DNA of 64,000 nucleotides from Chamaecrista fasciculata (taxonomy: Eukaryota; Streptophyta; Magnoliopsida; Fabales; Fabaceae). The DNA is taken from assembly GCA_003254925.1 (NCBI GenBank), contig QANZ01046144.1, forward strand, positions 409,964 through 473,963, read 5' to 3'. Every line of letters begins with the position of its first letter. Positions within the stretch are counted from its first letter, which is position 1. Of the stretch, positions 24,939 through 35,933 are shown piece by piece. The position numbers and the translations under genes were made by a program. The notes below the pieces were generated by a model. The model saw only the letters and a program-made list of their open reading frames with translations. It was not told the origin of the DNA and ran no database searches.

Positions 24939-26755
24939 GGGAGAAGATTTCATTCGTTGTTATACAAGTTACAACTTAGAAGCAAGGGTAAAAGAAAAGG
25001 TTATTTCCCCAATGTTGCTTTACATGGACATCTCATCTGAGCTAGCTAACTATATTCTATATTCTTATGTGTATTTGTATATTATTAATTAATTTATTTG
25101 TATATATTATTGTGAGATGGCACATGCACTTTGTGTGTAACAGACGCATGCATATAGCTAGATTTTATGGGTCGAAAAGGCCACACAGAAGAAGACAGTA
25201 TGAGAGAATTATAGAGATCGATATATGTACACACATATATGGATTAATTATGGGGGTGTCAAAATTAAAGTGAGATATATATAGATATGGTATTAGACTA
25301 TTAGTTAGTGACATTCACATATATAGTGGGCCTCGTGGGTTGAGCCTCCAATAGTTTCACCTTTATGTTAGCCCTGAATACCAACCCTAATTAACATACT
25401 GTTCCCCACATACACCTACACCTTCCATATTTTCCCACTCCTAATTCCCTTCATTCTTCTCATTTTATCAAACCCAATAAAGCTCTTCCTGCTTTCATTT
25501 CTCCACTTTATTTTACACCCCTCCGACATTTTCTCCATTATTTATAAAGATTTGTTTAACATTATGGATCTCTTCATCATCATTTCTTTTTTATTTTATT
25601 TAATTTGTTGGTCAACCAATGATCTTTAATTTATTTAATATATACGTATACTATAATTACGCTTTATGGCTACCTGTGATTATATATGTATTTTCTATTT
25701 TCAACCTTATTTATTTGATTACATCCTCGTATGCTTACCTCTGTATCGATCGATGAGTTCGATTTGTACATGAACTGTTCATGATTCGTTCTAGCGATAT
25801 CGAGGAAACGTGAAGTTCCTGTTATATATTAATAATAATTCATGCCAATACGTACTGCTCATTGGTTAAATGTATTCTTTTTAACATTTAATATTTCTAG
25901 TTAATTTCATTAGTTGAGTTTTGACAATTTCAACTCGGTTCTAATTAATTTTAGTCAATGACATCGATCAAGTATTGGCATGCCTGCTAGGTGCCAAATA
26001 CGTCTATACCAAAAAAAAAAGAAATAATAATGCCACTGTACGTAGTAAATCCATATCCTAATTCCTAGCTATAGAATAAAAACTATATATATCTGGCCAA
26101 AAAAAAAACTATATATATATAAACTTTCTCATATTTATATATTCATAAAAATCCTCTAATAATATATGTATATTTTCTCTAATTGATTATATCACATGCC
26201 TTATATTTTGATTAGTAAAAAGTTATAGCAAAAATATAAGAAAACTTAGTCTTAATTATATCTCTCTCTCTATATATTTTTATGAAACATGAGTGTTTAC
26301 TAACGTGAAGTTGATTAAAGTAAAAAAAAAAAACATGAAGGAGTGGACATCAGGTCACAGTATATGTTTGTTTGTTTTCTTTTTGTTTTTAATATTCATC
26401 GACTCGCATGCAGTATATATATATTGGTTTCCCACTTGATATTTGAAACTTCATGCCCATTAATTTGAATTTGATCTAAGTCACACATTTAATTATAGTG
26501 GAAGAGTCTCTTAATAATAGAGGTAATTAAGTAATTCACATTCACAACTCACAAGGTTCGAAATTAAGTTATACTAAATTATTTATCATTTGGACCAACT
26601 CCTTATATATAAAGAAGATTAATTAATTGAGTTATATATATTATTTTTGTCTGAAATTAATATTTTTTTTTGTTAAATTAATCTGTTGGTCCTCATAATT
26701 TCATTAAATTAATTTGTAACTCAGTCCTATATATATAGTTTAAGCTTGTATAACT
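24936..26755. other. AT-rich intergenic DNA
   Basis: No gene is seen. It contains AT microsatellites and a poly(A)-type micro-insertion at 26093. Confidence 0.6.
26093..26106 (+). mobile_element. Poly(A) micro-insertion 6
   Basis: The direct repeat AACTATATATAT (26081-26092 and 26107-26118) flanks CTGGCC plus 8 A. The repeat is AT-rich, so this is one of the weaker members of the set. Confidence 0.45.
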
Positions 26756-26758
26756 CAG

Positions 26759-28069
26759 TCCTCCACGAACGCCGAACTCAAAAAATACCCAATCGCCAAC
26801 GAAAGCCACGAAAACGACGTCGCAAGAGAGCGCATCCCAGGAGGCGCTTCCTTGTAAAAAAACTCCATCAATCCCAAATATCGCGTAGTGAAACGACAGC
26901 CAGAAAAGGCTGATGCGACGGTTATGACGTTGGAAGTTGGTTTTTCTGTTGAGCTCGACGACGCCGGCGATGGCCATGGATACGGCGGAGGAAAGGGACG
27001 AAGGTGAATTCGTAGAGAGGGATGACGGGGATGGAGGCTGAAGGGACTTTGAAGTAATTTCCCCTAACTATATATATATATATTAATTAGATATATGTGT
27101 AAACCATATATATATATATATGTGTAAACCATATATATATATATATATCTATATATATTAATTAGTTAACACCTATAATAAAAATGGTCAAAGCATATTT
27201 TTGGTCCCGTAACTTTTGCTTAGGTTTCAATTTAGTCTCATAACTTTTTTGGTTGCACTTTTGGTTCCATATCTCTTTCTCAAGTTGCAGTTTTAGTCCC
27301 GTGTCACACTTTTGGTCCTATATCTTTGGGTCAAATTACAAAATTGGTCCCAATCTTTTGATCAGATTGTAGAATTGGTCTCATATCTTTGGATCAGGTG
27401 TAGAATTAGTCCTATAGTTTTGCGTTAAATGGGATTGATGGTGAAAGTTTTACAAAGATATGAGACTAATTCTGTAATTTGACCGAAAGATATGGAACTA
27501 AAAGTGATATGGGACCAAATTTGCAACTTTTTGCAAAGATATAAGATCAAAAGTGCAACAAAAAATGTTATGGGACTAAAAGTGATACGGGACTAAATTG
27601 AGACCTGAGCAAAAATTATTGGACCAATAGTGTACTTTGACCAATAAAAATGGAGTTAATTACCAACAATTGAAGGAAGCCGAAGAGGAGGCAGGTGTTG
27701 AGGCGGTTCATGTAGGCGTCGGAGATGAAGCCGCCGACGACGGTGAGCAAGAATGCGGTGCCTAAGAAATTGGTTGTGGTGGTTGCAGCGCCGGCCAAGT
27801 CAAAATGCATCACCGTAAAGAAATACAGAACCATGCTCATCATGTTTGCCACGAATCCTATGTTGTCCAGTAACATCATTGCTGCCAATTATTCAATTAT
27901 CACGCGTTGCTCAGTAAATATATGTCAATGAATATAAGGTAGTATATAATATGTAATAAGTTTTACTTTACCCACCAAACACGAAGTATGTCGCTTTAAA
28001 CCCTCCTTGTTTTGCTTTCTCCACTGCTTGGTACTCGACATCTTTTACTTCAACCTCATCTTCCAACCC
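26759..28069 (-). pseudogene. NPF (NRT1/PTR) transporter pseudogene
   Basis: Family members are 12-TM proton-coupled nitrate/peptide/hormone transporters of about 550-600 aa. Two well-formed exons remain, 28069-27976 and 27881-27664 (minus), joined in frame. They include KQGGFKATYFVFG and, after the splice, AMMLLDNIGFVANMMSMVLY, TTTTNFLGTAFLLTVVGGFI and SDAYMNRLNTCLLFGFLQLL, i.e. the first three or four TMs. A remnant of the C-terminal part follows at about 27043-26759: SASIPVIPL, YEFTFVPF, MAIAGVVELNRK, ISLFWLSFHYAIFGI and LMEFFYKEAPPGMRSLATSF. These words lie in at least two different frames. The large central region is missing, as is any first exon with a start codon. A MULE-type MITE (27186-27642) sits between the two parts. 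The gene is dead; the NPF subfamily is not assigned. Confidence 0.85.
27186..27642. mobile_element. Inverted-repeat element (MULE-type MITE) C
   Basis: Termini GGTCAAAGCATATTTTTGGTC and, reversed, GGTCAAAGTACACTATTGGTC. The exact 9-bp repeat AATAAAAAT flanks it (27177-27185 and 27643-27651). The arms use the same vocabulary (TTGGTCCCGTAACTTTTGC, CAATTTAGTCTCATAACTTT) as the element at 18385, so the two are related. It lies in what was an intron of the NPF pseudogene. Confidence 0.85.
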
Positions 28070-28222
28070 CTATATTTCAAAACAAATATTCATTTCTGTA
28101 CAACACAAATCTACTGTGTATATATATATATATCCTTGTGTGTGTCTGGGAATGTATATAGAGGATTTATGAAATATTGTAAGATGCTACTTGATCGATT
28201 CATCAGAAAAAAAAAAAAAAGA

Positions 28223-28393
28223 AAAAACAGTGAGGGAAGTCAGGCCCGTGCTGAGAATTCTGGGGCCCAAGCTGGAATTGAAGTGGGGAATTCAGTTGGG
28301 AAGGAGTTGTACGAAGGGGGACCACTAGGGACACGTGGAGCAAGGGAACGCAAGAAGCCTGGGTGGATGGTAGATTTTGTTATAGGAGCATGA
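28223..28393 (+). mobile_element. Possible small Ty1/Copia pol-linker fossil
   Basis: A GC-richer island whose plus-strand frame ends with RERKKPGWMVDFV, reminiscent of the basic linker before the reverse transcriptase of Copia elements. It is about 170 bp, isolated and lacks LTRs. It is a broken fragment at best; the similarity is short and could be chance. Confidence 0.25.
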
Positions 28394-29294
28394 GGATGGC
28401 ACATGCTATGCGTTAAGGCGTTTTCAATAAGACCCTTGAATTTTAAAACTCTACAGAAACATCCCCTAAATTTTTAGCTCTGCTCACTAAGACCCTTTCT
28501 GTTAGTTTTCTTCTGTAACAATGTTGTAAGAGTTGGTAGTTGGAGTTCTTTGGTGGCGTTGTGCCTTGCTCAAGGTGATTTAATCTCAATCTCCCTTGCG
28601 ACTTCTATTGCCTTTCATTTCTTGGTTCTGGATTTGAAAGATCATATATATATAGTTGGTTGGATCTCTTTCTCGTATGCTTTCCCCTAATAACTTCTTT
28701 ATTTGCAACTAGTTCTTCTACCAAAATTTAATAATTCATAGGTTTCTTGCTTATGAATGTCCTCTTGTATGAAATAACTGACTTTGTTAAGCTAGTGCAC
28801 AATGAGTTTAGTCTGCTTTTAGATTTTACAGAGGATGATATGAACTTTTAAGGATTTTGTCATCATTAAAAATTGGATAAAATAAACAAAAAAATAAAAA
28901 TAAAATCCTTGTGGTTTGGCCCAATCACATAGTGGCCCTGCTGTAAAAAAATTAACGGAGAGTCCTTGATTAATTACAAATTGACCCAGAAAACTTTCTA
29001 ATTATTTCATAATAATGTTTGTTTAGACTGAAATTACATTAAAGAATTAAAATCTGCGTCAATAATATATAGATGAAAGGAGGCGAACAGAACATCAAAT
29101 ATTTAAGAGAAGTTTCCAGTAGGAGATGCAACAGAATAACGACAACAGTCTACAAATTATAGAAACTTAATGGAAAACATATATAGTGCTACAGAAAAAG
29201 CAAATATATATTACCACACGACAGTCCCAAGCCATCATCATCGTTCATTTTATTTGGGAATAGACATATATAAAAGCACAACCACATAGAGAAT
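28394..29294. other. Intergenic DNA without recognisable genes
   Basis: I see no supported coding region or bounded element. It is the 3' flank of the membrane-protein gene at 29295. Confidence 0.55.
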
Positions 29295-30268
29295 TTACGT
29301 AGCCGAAGCCAAAGATCCTGAAATAAAGATTGCTATTAAGGTAGCACAAGCCAAAGATCCTGAAATGAAAGCAAGCTTGGCCCATAGCTTGTGAGAATTA
29401 TCCATGGGGGAAAGCTTAGCCTTGATATAGAATCCAAGAGCAGAGCAATATATGAGTAAGCACAGAATGAAGGTCCACATGAAGATAGGGTGCGTGCGAA
29501 AAGGTGAGGATGATGAGCCAAAGTGCACTTGAAGGATGCCCCCAAGTGTTGGAAGCAGAATTGCAAAAGCTTCGTCCCACGGGATTGAGCTTCACACACA
29601 CATATATGAATGAAGTTAAGTTAAGTGAAGTGTCTGGATTTTGAAGATTATTAATTTGTGAAACTAGATCATGTTTCTTTTTAAGTTTTTGATTATACTG
29701 TGTTTGAGTATATTCAGCCTATACAAATTAAAGTTAAGGCAAAAGTATTAATTTCGTCCCCCAAACTTTACACCAACTGTCAATTTCGTCTCCAATCTTT
29801 TTTTGCTGTCAATTTCGTCCTTAATGTTTCATATTTTGGTCAAATTTATCCTTTGCTCTTATTTTAGCCAAATATTACCGACAAAATTTATGTGACTAAT
29901 GATATATAATGTAAAATTGATAGAAAAAGAAACTCAAACCTAACTCATATTGAAAAACGTAGTCTGTTGTTGATTTATTGAAACAAGTTAGTCAAAGGAT
30001 AAAATTGATTAAAATGTAAAACATTGAGGACGAAATTGACAACAAAAAAAAGATTGGGAACGAAATTGATAGTTGGTGTAAAGTTTAGGGACTAAATTAG
30101 TATTTTTGCCTAAAATTACTTACAAAGTACAAACCTTTTGGGATCTGGTGGTGGAAGTGGAAGAGCCTCGTTTACATGTAGAGGCAGAATATTAAGTCGT
30201 CGTCTTCTGTGTCCAATCCTTCCAGTGACGTTCAACCTATGAATATGTGTATCCGATCCAATGGGCAT
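29295..30268 (-). CDS. Predicted small membrane protein, 142 aa, two exons
   Basis: Exon 1 is 30268-30135 and exon 2 is 29589-29295 (minus). AAAAG|gtttgt and gtgtgaag|CTCAATCC join in frame to give 142 aa. An in-frame stop directly precedes the chosen ATG. The N-terminal part is basic and probably cytosolic (GRIGHRRRRLNILPLHVNEA), followed by a Pro-rich LPLPPPDPK. Exon 2 encodes SSIPWDEAFAILLPTLGGIL, then two or three hydrophobic segments including FMWTFILCLLIYCSALGFYI and WAKLAFISGSLACATLIAIF, and ends at TGA. The layout resembles small uncharacterised plant transmembrane proteins; I do not recognise a named family. The intron carries a 373-bp MITE. The last coding part contains a short duplication (GSLACAT and GSLASAT). 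Expression is unproven. Confidence 0.6.
29738..30110. mobile_element. Inverted-repeat MITE D, in the intron of the gene at 29295
   Basis: Termini GGCAAAAGTATTAATTTCGTC and, reversed, GGCAAAAATACTAATTTAGTC. Arms of about 130 bp contain repeated CAATTTCGTCC words. Flanks TAAAGTTAA and TAAAATTAC may be a decayed 9-bp duplication. A second copy of this family lies at about 44067-44829. Confidence 0.75.
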
Positions 30269-30413
30269 TCAAGAACGAGCACTTAATTAGATCATAATCC
30301 ACCATCGGTTTCATACTTTCATTGACGACTAAAACTCTATCTTGGTCCTTCACATATTACTTTTACTCAAACTCTATTTTGGTCCCTACATATCTTCTTT
30401 TACTCAATTTGAT

Positions 30414-30706
30414 CTTCTTCTACGGATTCGGCGACGTCCATGACGTGGGGGAGTTGCGGGTGACGGATTCGGCGACGCCGGCGACTTCCATGACGTGGGG
30501 GAGTCGCCGAATCCACTTATTGTGCATGTAGAGAAATGCAAGATAGGAACTACCCCACAAAATGACTGGTACTTTTTCAGCCATAAGGACAAGAAGTACA
30601 CGACCGGAACTCGAAAAAGGGTCGGACCTCGTGGAGTTGACCCGATTGGATCATACGGTCGTGTACTTCCCCCACGTCATGGACGTCGCCGAATCCGTAG
30701 AAGAAG
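30414..30706. repeat. Inverted repeat enclosing a NAC gene fragment
   Basis: A 39-bp arm starting TTCTTCTACGGATTCGGCGA (30415-30453) recurs in reverse complement at 30668-30706, almost perfectly. A further partial copy of GACTTCCATGACGTGGGGG lies at 30482-30500. The loop holds the NAC-domain fragment. The true ends of any transposon are not resolved. Confidence 0.75.
30531..30614 (+). pseudogene. NAC-domain transcription factor fragment
   Basis: The frame reads [20 protein letters not shown] then KKYTTGTR, matching NAC subdomain C of the secondary-wall (NST/VND) type. The intact family continues TGTRTNRAT...GFWKATG; here that is lost after TGTR. Upstream lies TGCATGTAG, resembling an intron acceptor, so a piece of genomic DNA (intron end plus the start of an exon) appears to have been captured. 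It has no start codon or downstream domain and is dead. Confidence 0.75.
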
Positions 30707-30769
30707 AGAGTGCGGTGCCTGACCATTTCCATGCCAATGAATGGCATCATCCATGACTTTTGGTGAGGC

Positions 30770-32155
30770 TAATGTTATTCACTCCCACTCCACTTTTACA
30801 CAAAAAAATATTCAAGGATGCCTTTCACAAATCAAATATCACATATGGTTTCAGACAAACGTCCCAATTCATCCCCAAACATACCATATATATATATGTG
30901 TGGTTTGAGACTAAATTGAAAAGAAATAAAAGAAAAAGAAAGGGTTGGTTCAAAAACAAAATGAAATGATGTAAGGTAAGATGAGGTAGATATATACCTG
31001 GTCCTTGCATTCATGATTTCTCTATATCAGCGAGTCAAGTTCAACTGGGTGTTCTAAGGAGGAGTAATGAGGCACGAACTGAGAAGGAAGGTAATGATGT
31101 GGTATTATAAGTCATACCACAGAAGACGACAAATTCGATTGCTCAAAAAGCTAAGCTGTGCCGCCTATCCTTTTTTGCACTGTGTTTTGACTTTTGAGTC
31201 ATGGCTTGTTATTTAGTTGCTACCAAAAATGTGAAGAGAAGGCTTCCCGCAACACCTTTTCATTACCAAAAAAAAAAATGTGCTTGCATACTCAGAAAAC
31301 CAAGTTTTTTCTCTTGCGTATTCGATGTCATTCAGGTGAATATAAGTTATAAAAATACAGAAATAATAAAACATATAAATTTTTATTGAGCTTCGCATGT
31401 ATTTTCAATCTTAGAAAATAAAAAATAATTAAAATAATATACACTTTAATGTAACCGATATTAATTCAACACCCTTAATATGTAGTGTTGGATCAAAACA
31501 ACCCTAGTCAAAACATCAGCTTGTTGTCTTTCATGGCTCAATTTTTTTGGGTAAATAATAACAGTTCTAACAAAATTGTGGCAAGAAAAAAAAGTAGAAG
31601 TATCACTTATGTGTTTTAGATGCTAATCATCACAAGTAGAGTTATTAAAACGGGCTCAATTTATTAGATTGACTCGTGTCATTCACTTTTTTAATGAGTT
31701 AAGTTGATAAAATATAAATTTAATACAAATTTAAAAATTAAAAAAATATAAATTTAGTTTAAATTCAAAGATCAACTCATTGATAATTGCAATATTTTAA
31801 AAATTAAGTTATATATATAATTATTCAAAGACTGATACATTAATTTGGTGCAAAGTTAAATAATAAATTTATTTTTTTCTAAAATGACTATTTTTAATAT
31901 TTATAAAAGTGTAAATATAATTTTAAAGACCATTGTAATATTAATATTAATATCATCCAGCGATACACAATGATCTAAAAAATTATATTAATATTTATGA
32001 TTCGAAATGATATTTTTATAATAGAATTATATATATATATATATATTTATATAGTCACAGACTCACATTGAGGGTGAGAAAAAGTGTTAATAAAATGGTC
32101 ACGAAGAAAGTCAATTTAGTTTAATAGAATTTATTTTATTTTATAGGACAAAGAG
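30770..32155. other. AT-rich intergenic DNA
   Basis: No supported genes; open frames here are short and overlap on both strands without family similarity. Confidence 0.55.
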
Positions 32156-32681
32156 TATTTTGGTCTTAAATATATACTCTAATGTTCATTTTGGTCCATT
32201 ATATTTCAAAATGTTCAAATTTGTCCTATATGTTGGCAAAATGTATCTTTTTTATCCTAAATGTTGGTAAAATGTTGCATTTTGGTCCCAAATTATTGAA
32301 TCCGGTCATATATCTCTCGTCTCCCATTTCAAGTTTAAAAGACTTGTTAAGAGGAACTTGTAGCTCTGAATTCGTCGCATTAAAATTTGAAACGAGAGAG
32401 ATATAATCAACTTTGTTTGTTTGATCATGAAACGAGTAGTCTACTTTTAGGATCGATTTGACCTCGTTTTCTGATGACCCCAATTGAATAGAAAAAGTAC
32501 TATTTAAGAATATACGTAACTCTAAACTCGTCACGTTTAAACTTGAAACGAGTCATATTCAAGAGTTTGGACCAAAATGAAATATTTTGCCAACATTTAG
32601 TACTAATTTGAATATTTTGAAACATAATGGATCAAAATGAACATTAGGACATACATGTAGGACCAAAATGAACCTTTAACC
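32156..32681. mobile_element. Inverted-repeat element (MULE-type MITE) E
   Basis: Termini GGACAAAGAGTATTTTGGTC and, reversed, GGTTAAAGGTTCATTTTGGTC. The exact 9-bp repeat TATTTTATA flanks it (32147-32155 and 32682-32690). The core shares segments with 22040-22290 and about 55270-55460, so a related repeat is scattered through the window. Confidence 0.8.
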
Positions 32682-32798
32682 TATTTTATATTATTTTAGG
32701 TAAATAGTATATTTTAGTGTGTAAATAGTCGGTATGAAAAAAAAAAGGTAAAATATGTTTTAGTGTGTAAATGACAATGTGGTGCAATAGTCTTTGTT

Positions 32799-32813
32799 TT
32801 CGGCCAAAAAAAA
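32799..32813 (+). mobile_element. Poly(A) micro-insertion 7
   Basis: The direct repeat ATAGTCTTTGTT (32787-32798 and 32814-32825) flanks TTCGGCC plus 8 A. About 60 bp upstream, a degenerate repeat of roughly 26 bp flanks AGTCGGTATG plus 10 A, a possible older relative. Confidence 0.6.
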
Positions 32814-33109
32814 ATAGTCTTTGTTAATTAATGGAACGATTGAGATTTATCGTATTATACAAGAATTTCAAGCGAAAGAATTATAGGGGATCCGCTTTCA
32901 TATGTCGTGTTGGATCAAAACACCCTTAATATGTTCATAATTATATCATTTGATGAACTTATAATTGGATTATAAGCTGAAATAAAGAGGCCCATTAATA
33001 TCGGCTAAACTCCTTCGTTCTGCCCCATAAACGACAATGCGTTCTTACTTCTTACCTTCCACGGAACGACGTCGTTTGAGCTGGGCGCCTTAGGGTTACG
33101 ATTCACCGG

Positions 33110-33940
33110 CTAGGGATGTCAAAATGGGCTTAGGCCCGCGGGCCCGGCCCGCCCACTAAATGGGCGGTCTTGGGCTTGGGAATGTGAGTCCGTTTAAATG
33201 CGGGCCTAAATGGACTGGCCTATTTAACCCATGGGCTAAACGGGTACAGTGCGGGCTGCCCGCGGGCCAACCCGCATATTTTGTTATTATTTATTTTTAG
33301 AAAAAACTTGGACCTGATAATATATTTGTGTCATAGTATTTTTTTTAAACTCTATTTTTTTTTGTGGGTGGTGGCCCAATAAGCCTTTAAACTATGCAAT
33401 CAAAATGAAGAGTTGGGCCGTGATGTTGAATCTGCTTCACTTCACTCTCGAGCCATTAAACTATGCAATCAAAATTTTAAATTTGCTTCACTTCACTCTT
33501 CACATTTCCATATCTTCTCTTCTTGCCGTCACTTGCCCTAGGTTCCTTTCCTCTTCATCATTCAATCATCGCACATCAGGAAGCACTTAACACTCGCTGC
33601 TAATCTCTCTTCCTCGTCATCGCACATCAAGAAACGCAAATCGCAAGTAGCTGTTTTCTGAATCGCCACTGGTCTCTCCTCTTCATTCTCAAACAAAAAA
33701 TAGTTGTTGTTCAAACAAAAACCAGATTTTGCCCAAGTTTTTAGCCCAACTAAAGATAATTTTTGTCCAAACAAAAAAAAAAAGCCCCAAGCCAGCCCGT
33801 TTAACCCGCGGGCATTGGCGGGCGATCCTGGCCATAACATTTGGAGCCCATTTATAAACGGGCTGGCCCGCCACAGCCCGCCAATAAACGGGCCCATCGC
33901 GGGCTTGGATAGGCCTGAGCGGGCCAGCCCGTTTTGACAT
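33110..33940. mobile_element. Non-autonomous hAT-type element upstream of RBL14
   Basis: Termini CTAGGGATGTCAAAATGGGC and, reversed, ATGTCAAAACGGGCTGGCCC. Subterminal parts are packed with GGGCC/GCCCG words, a pattern common in plant hAT MITEs. The flanking 8-bp duplication is TTCACCGG/TTCACCGC with one mismatch. Open frames inside it are by-products of the GC-rich arms. It separates the RBL14 5' leader from the Site II-like promoter DNA at about 33000-33100. Confidence 0.8.
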
Positions 33941-34161
33941 TTCACCGCAGTCCGCAGAGATGAGCCAGAGTGATCGAATACGCAGAAACGCGTAGGAAAC
34001 GTCTCGAATTTTCCATGAGAAACATATTCGTTTCTTGGTGGCAAAGGCAACGGGGAGACTCAAAGGATTTTCAGGCACTTTCAATCTCGGATAAAAATAG
34101 TTTCTGCACTCTGCTCTTACCAGAATCGCTTGGAAGGAAGATAGAGAGATTAAATCGAAGG

Positions 34162-35933
34162 ATGGATGTGAGAATCGGAAGAAGAAGGTCAAATGGAATG
34201 TTGCCATTGTTGGCGCTTCACACGTTGAGCGAGTATTATAGGTCAGAGAGGAAGCCTCCAGTTACGGCTGGCCTTATTGCTGCCAATACTCTCATTTATT
34301 TAAGACCTAACTTCTTGGAATCTTTCCTTCCTTCTATAGATGAGGTCTGGTTCAACCCCTACCTCATTTTCAAGGTCAGTTTTCTTGATTTCTTGATCTG
34401 TTTTTTCATGTCTCTATGTGTGAGTTTTCGATTTCTGTTTGATTTTCCTGCTGCGAAGGAACAAATTTTGTTGATGCTGCTATGACTATGCTTTATTTGT
34501 TTAATTTCACCATGGTTCGGACTTCCATGTACTGTGGAAGGTGAGGGTTTAGGGTTTTCTAAAAACCTTGGACGGAAGACCGATTTTCTTTCAAAACCTA
34601 GAGTCGAATAATTTTTGAAGTATAGCTTCTAACCCTATGCAAATTCTAGGCACCTGTGGGATATAAATGAACAACTGAAATATATAATTGTATGCGGTTC
34701 AATGGTTTACATTGTAGTGAAGTAGTGCACTGGTGTTCATAATTGGCAGCTAACCAAGGATTGAGAGCACTCAATTATCTGTCGAATGAATGATTCAACA
34801 TCTACACGTTTTTAAAGGACCATGTTAGTACTTAGATCAGGTAGTTATCTTTAAATGAACTAGAGATGGTATCATGATTATCTTTCAGCTAATCAGGTTT
34901 CCCTATCAAAACATTTGGATTACATGATGTGTATCGGTTGTCATATTCCTTTATATCAAAAAATGGAGATAAAGCCTTTAGCCCCATTTAGAATAGAATT
35001 AGCAAGGAAAGTGATTGGACTGTCAAATCATCTTTCAAACTTCTTAGGAATCTATCTACACATCTACTATTGAATGTATTATCCTGTAAGTGACTACTAG
35101 TTCTTTAGAAATCTGTCAGATGTTAATATAATTCTTCGGTCTTGCAGTTCAAGGACCCAAAACGGTTCTTCTTGTCAGCATTTTACCATATTGGAGAACC
35201 TCACCTGGTTTACAATATGTTGTCACTTCTGTGGAAGGGGATGCAGTTGGAAACTGCAATGGGGAGTGCTGAATTTGCTTCCATGATTGCTGCCTTACTT
35301 ACTTTATCCCAGGGTATGACTCTAATGCTATCCAGATCGCTTCTGTTGTTGTTTGACTATGAGAGAGCTTACTACAATGAATATTCTGTGGGATTCTCTG
35401 GTGTCCTGTTTGCAATGAAAGTTGTTCTTAACTCTCAATCAGAAAATTATACTTCTGTATATGGAGTGATAGTACCGGCACAATATGCTGCTTGGGCTGA
35501 ATTGGTTCTTGTCCAATTGTTTGTTCCCGGTGTCTCATTTCTTGGTCACCTTGGTGGCATACTTGCTGGTCTCCTTTATCTGCGGTTAAGGGGCAACCAT
35601 TCAGGCTCTGACCCCCTAAGCATGCTCATCAAAGGTCTTACTGGGGCATTGAACTGGCCTCTCAAGTTTTTCCGGGACTTATTTCGGTTTCGGCGGGGGA
35701 GGATCTCTGGTAGGGGAACTGTTGGTGGTCGTCGGACAGCAAGAGCTGCTCAGTCTGGTGTATGGAGATGTCAGGCATGCACATATGACAATTCTGGTTT
35801 GTTAAGTTTATGCGAGATGTGTGGTACCAGTAGGAGCAGGAATGATTCATCTCCTCATGTATGGCACCGCGAGTCTCGTGGTCTTTCATCAGAGGAGATA
35901 CGCCGTCTGAGGGTTGAAAGATTTAGCAGGTGA
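34162..35933 (+). CDS. RBL14: Rhomboid-like protein with RanBP2 zinc finger (RBL14)
   Basis: A predicted intramembrane serine protease, annotated as mitochondrial in Arabidopsis (At3g17611, from memory). Exons are 34162-34374 and 35148-35933, joined AAG|gtcagt...cttgcag|TTC, giving 332 aa, very near the Arabidopsis length I recall. The N-terminal part reads MDVRIGRRRSNGMLPLLALH. The rhomboid core has HLVYNMLSLLWKG, the nucleophile motif VGFSG with Ser155, and the catalytic His205 in FLGHLGGILAG. A RanBP2-type zinc finger follows: WRCQACTYDNSG...LCEMCG with cysteines 279, 282, 293 and 296. I chose 34162 because it matches the family start; an in-frame ATG at 34015 would add 49 residues. A hAT element ends about 220 bp upstream of this start. 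Confidence 0.95.

Noticed and set aside
24528-24979. Long Arg-Glu and Leu-Ser reading frames on both strands
   Set aside because: They are translations of the GA/CT microsatellites and cross N gaps. Only the upstream cytidine-deaminase words in one frame are meaningful.
26640-26690. A tenth poly(A) micro-insertion at a T-run flanked by AAATTAAT
   Set aside because: The direct repeat is only 8 bp and very AT-rich, so chance is likely.
26693-26977. 94-codon minus-strand open frame as a gene
   Set aside because: Its first half is the NPF C-terminal remnant and its second half is out of frame relative to the family. It is part of the pseudogene.
33562-34207. Two overlapping minus-strand open frames of 160-170 codons
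   Set aside because: They lie in the GC-rich arms of the hAT element and antisense to the RBL14 leader, and show no protein family words.
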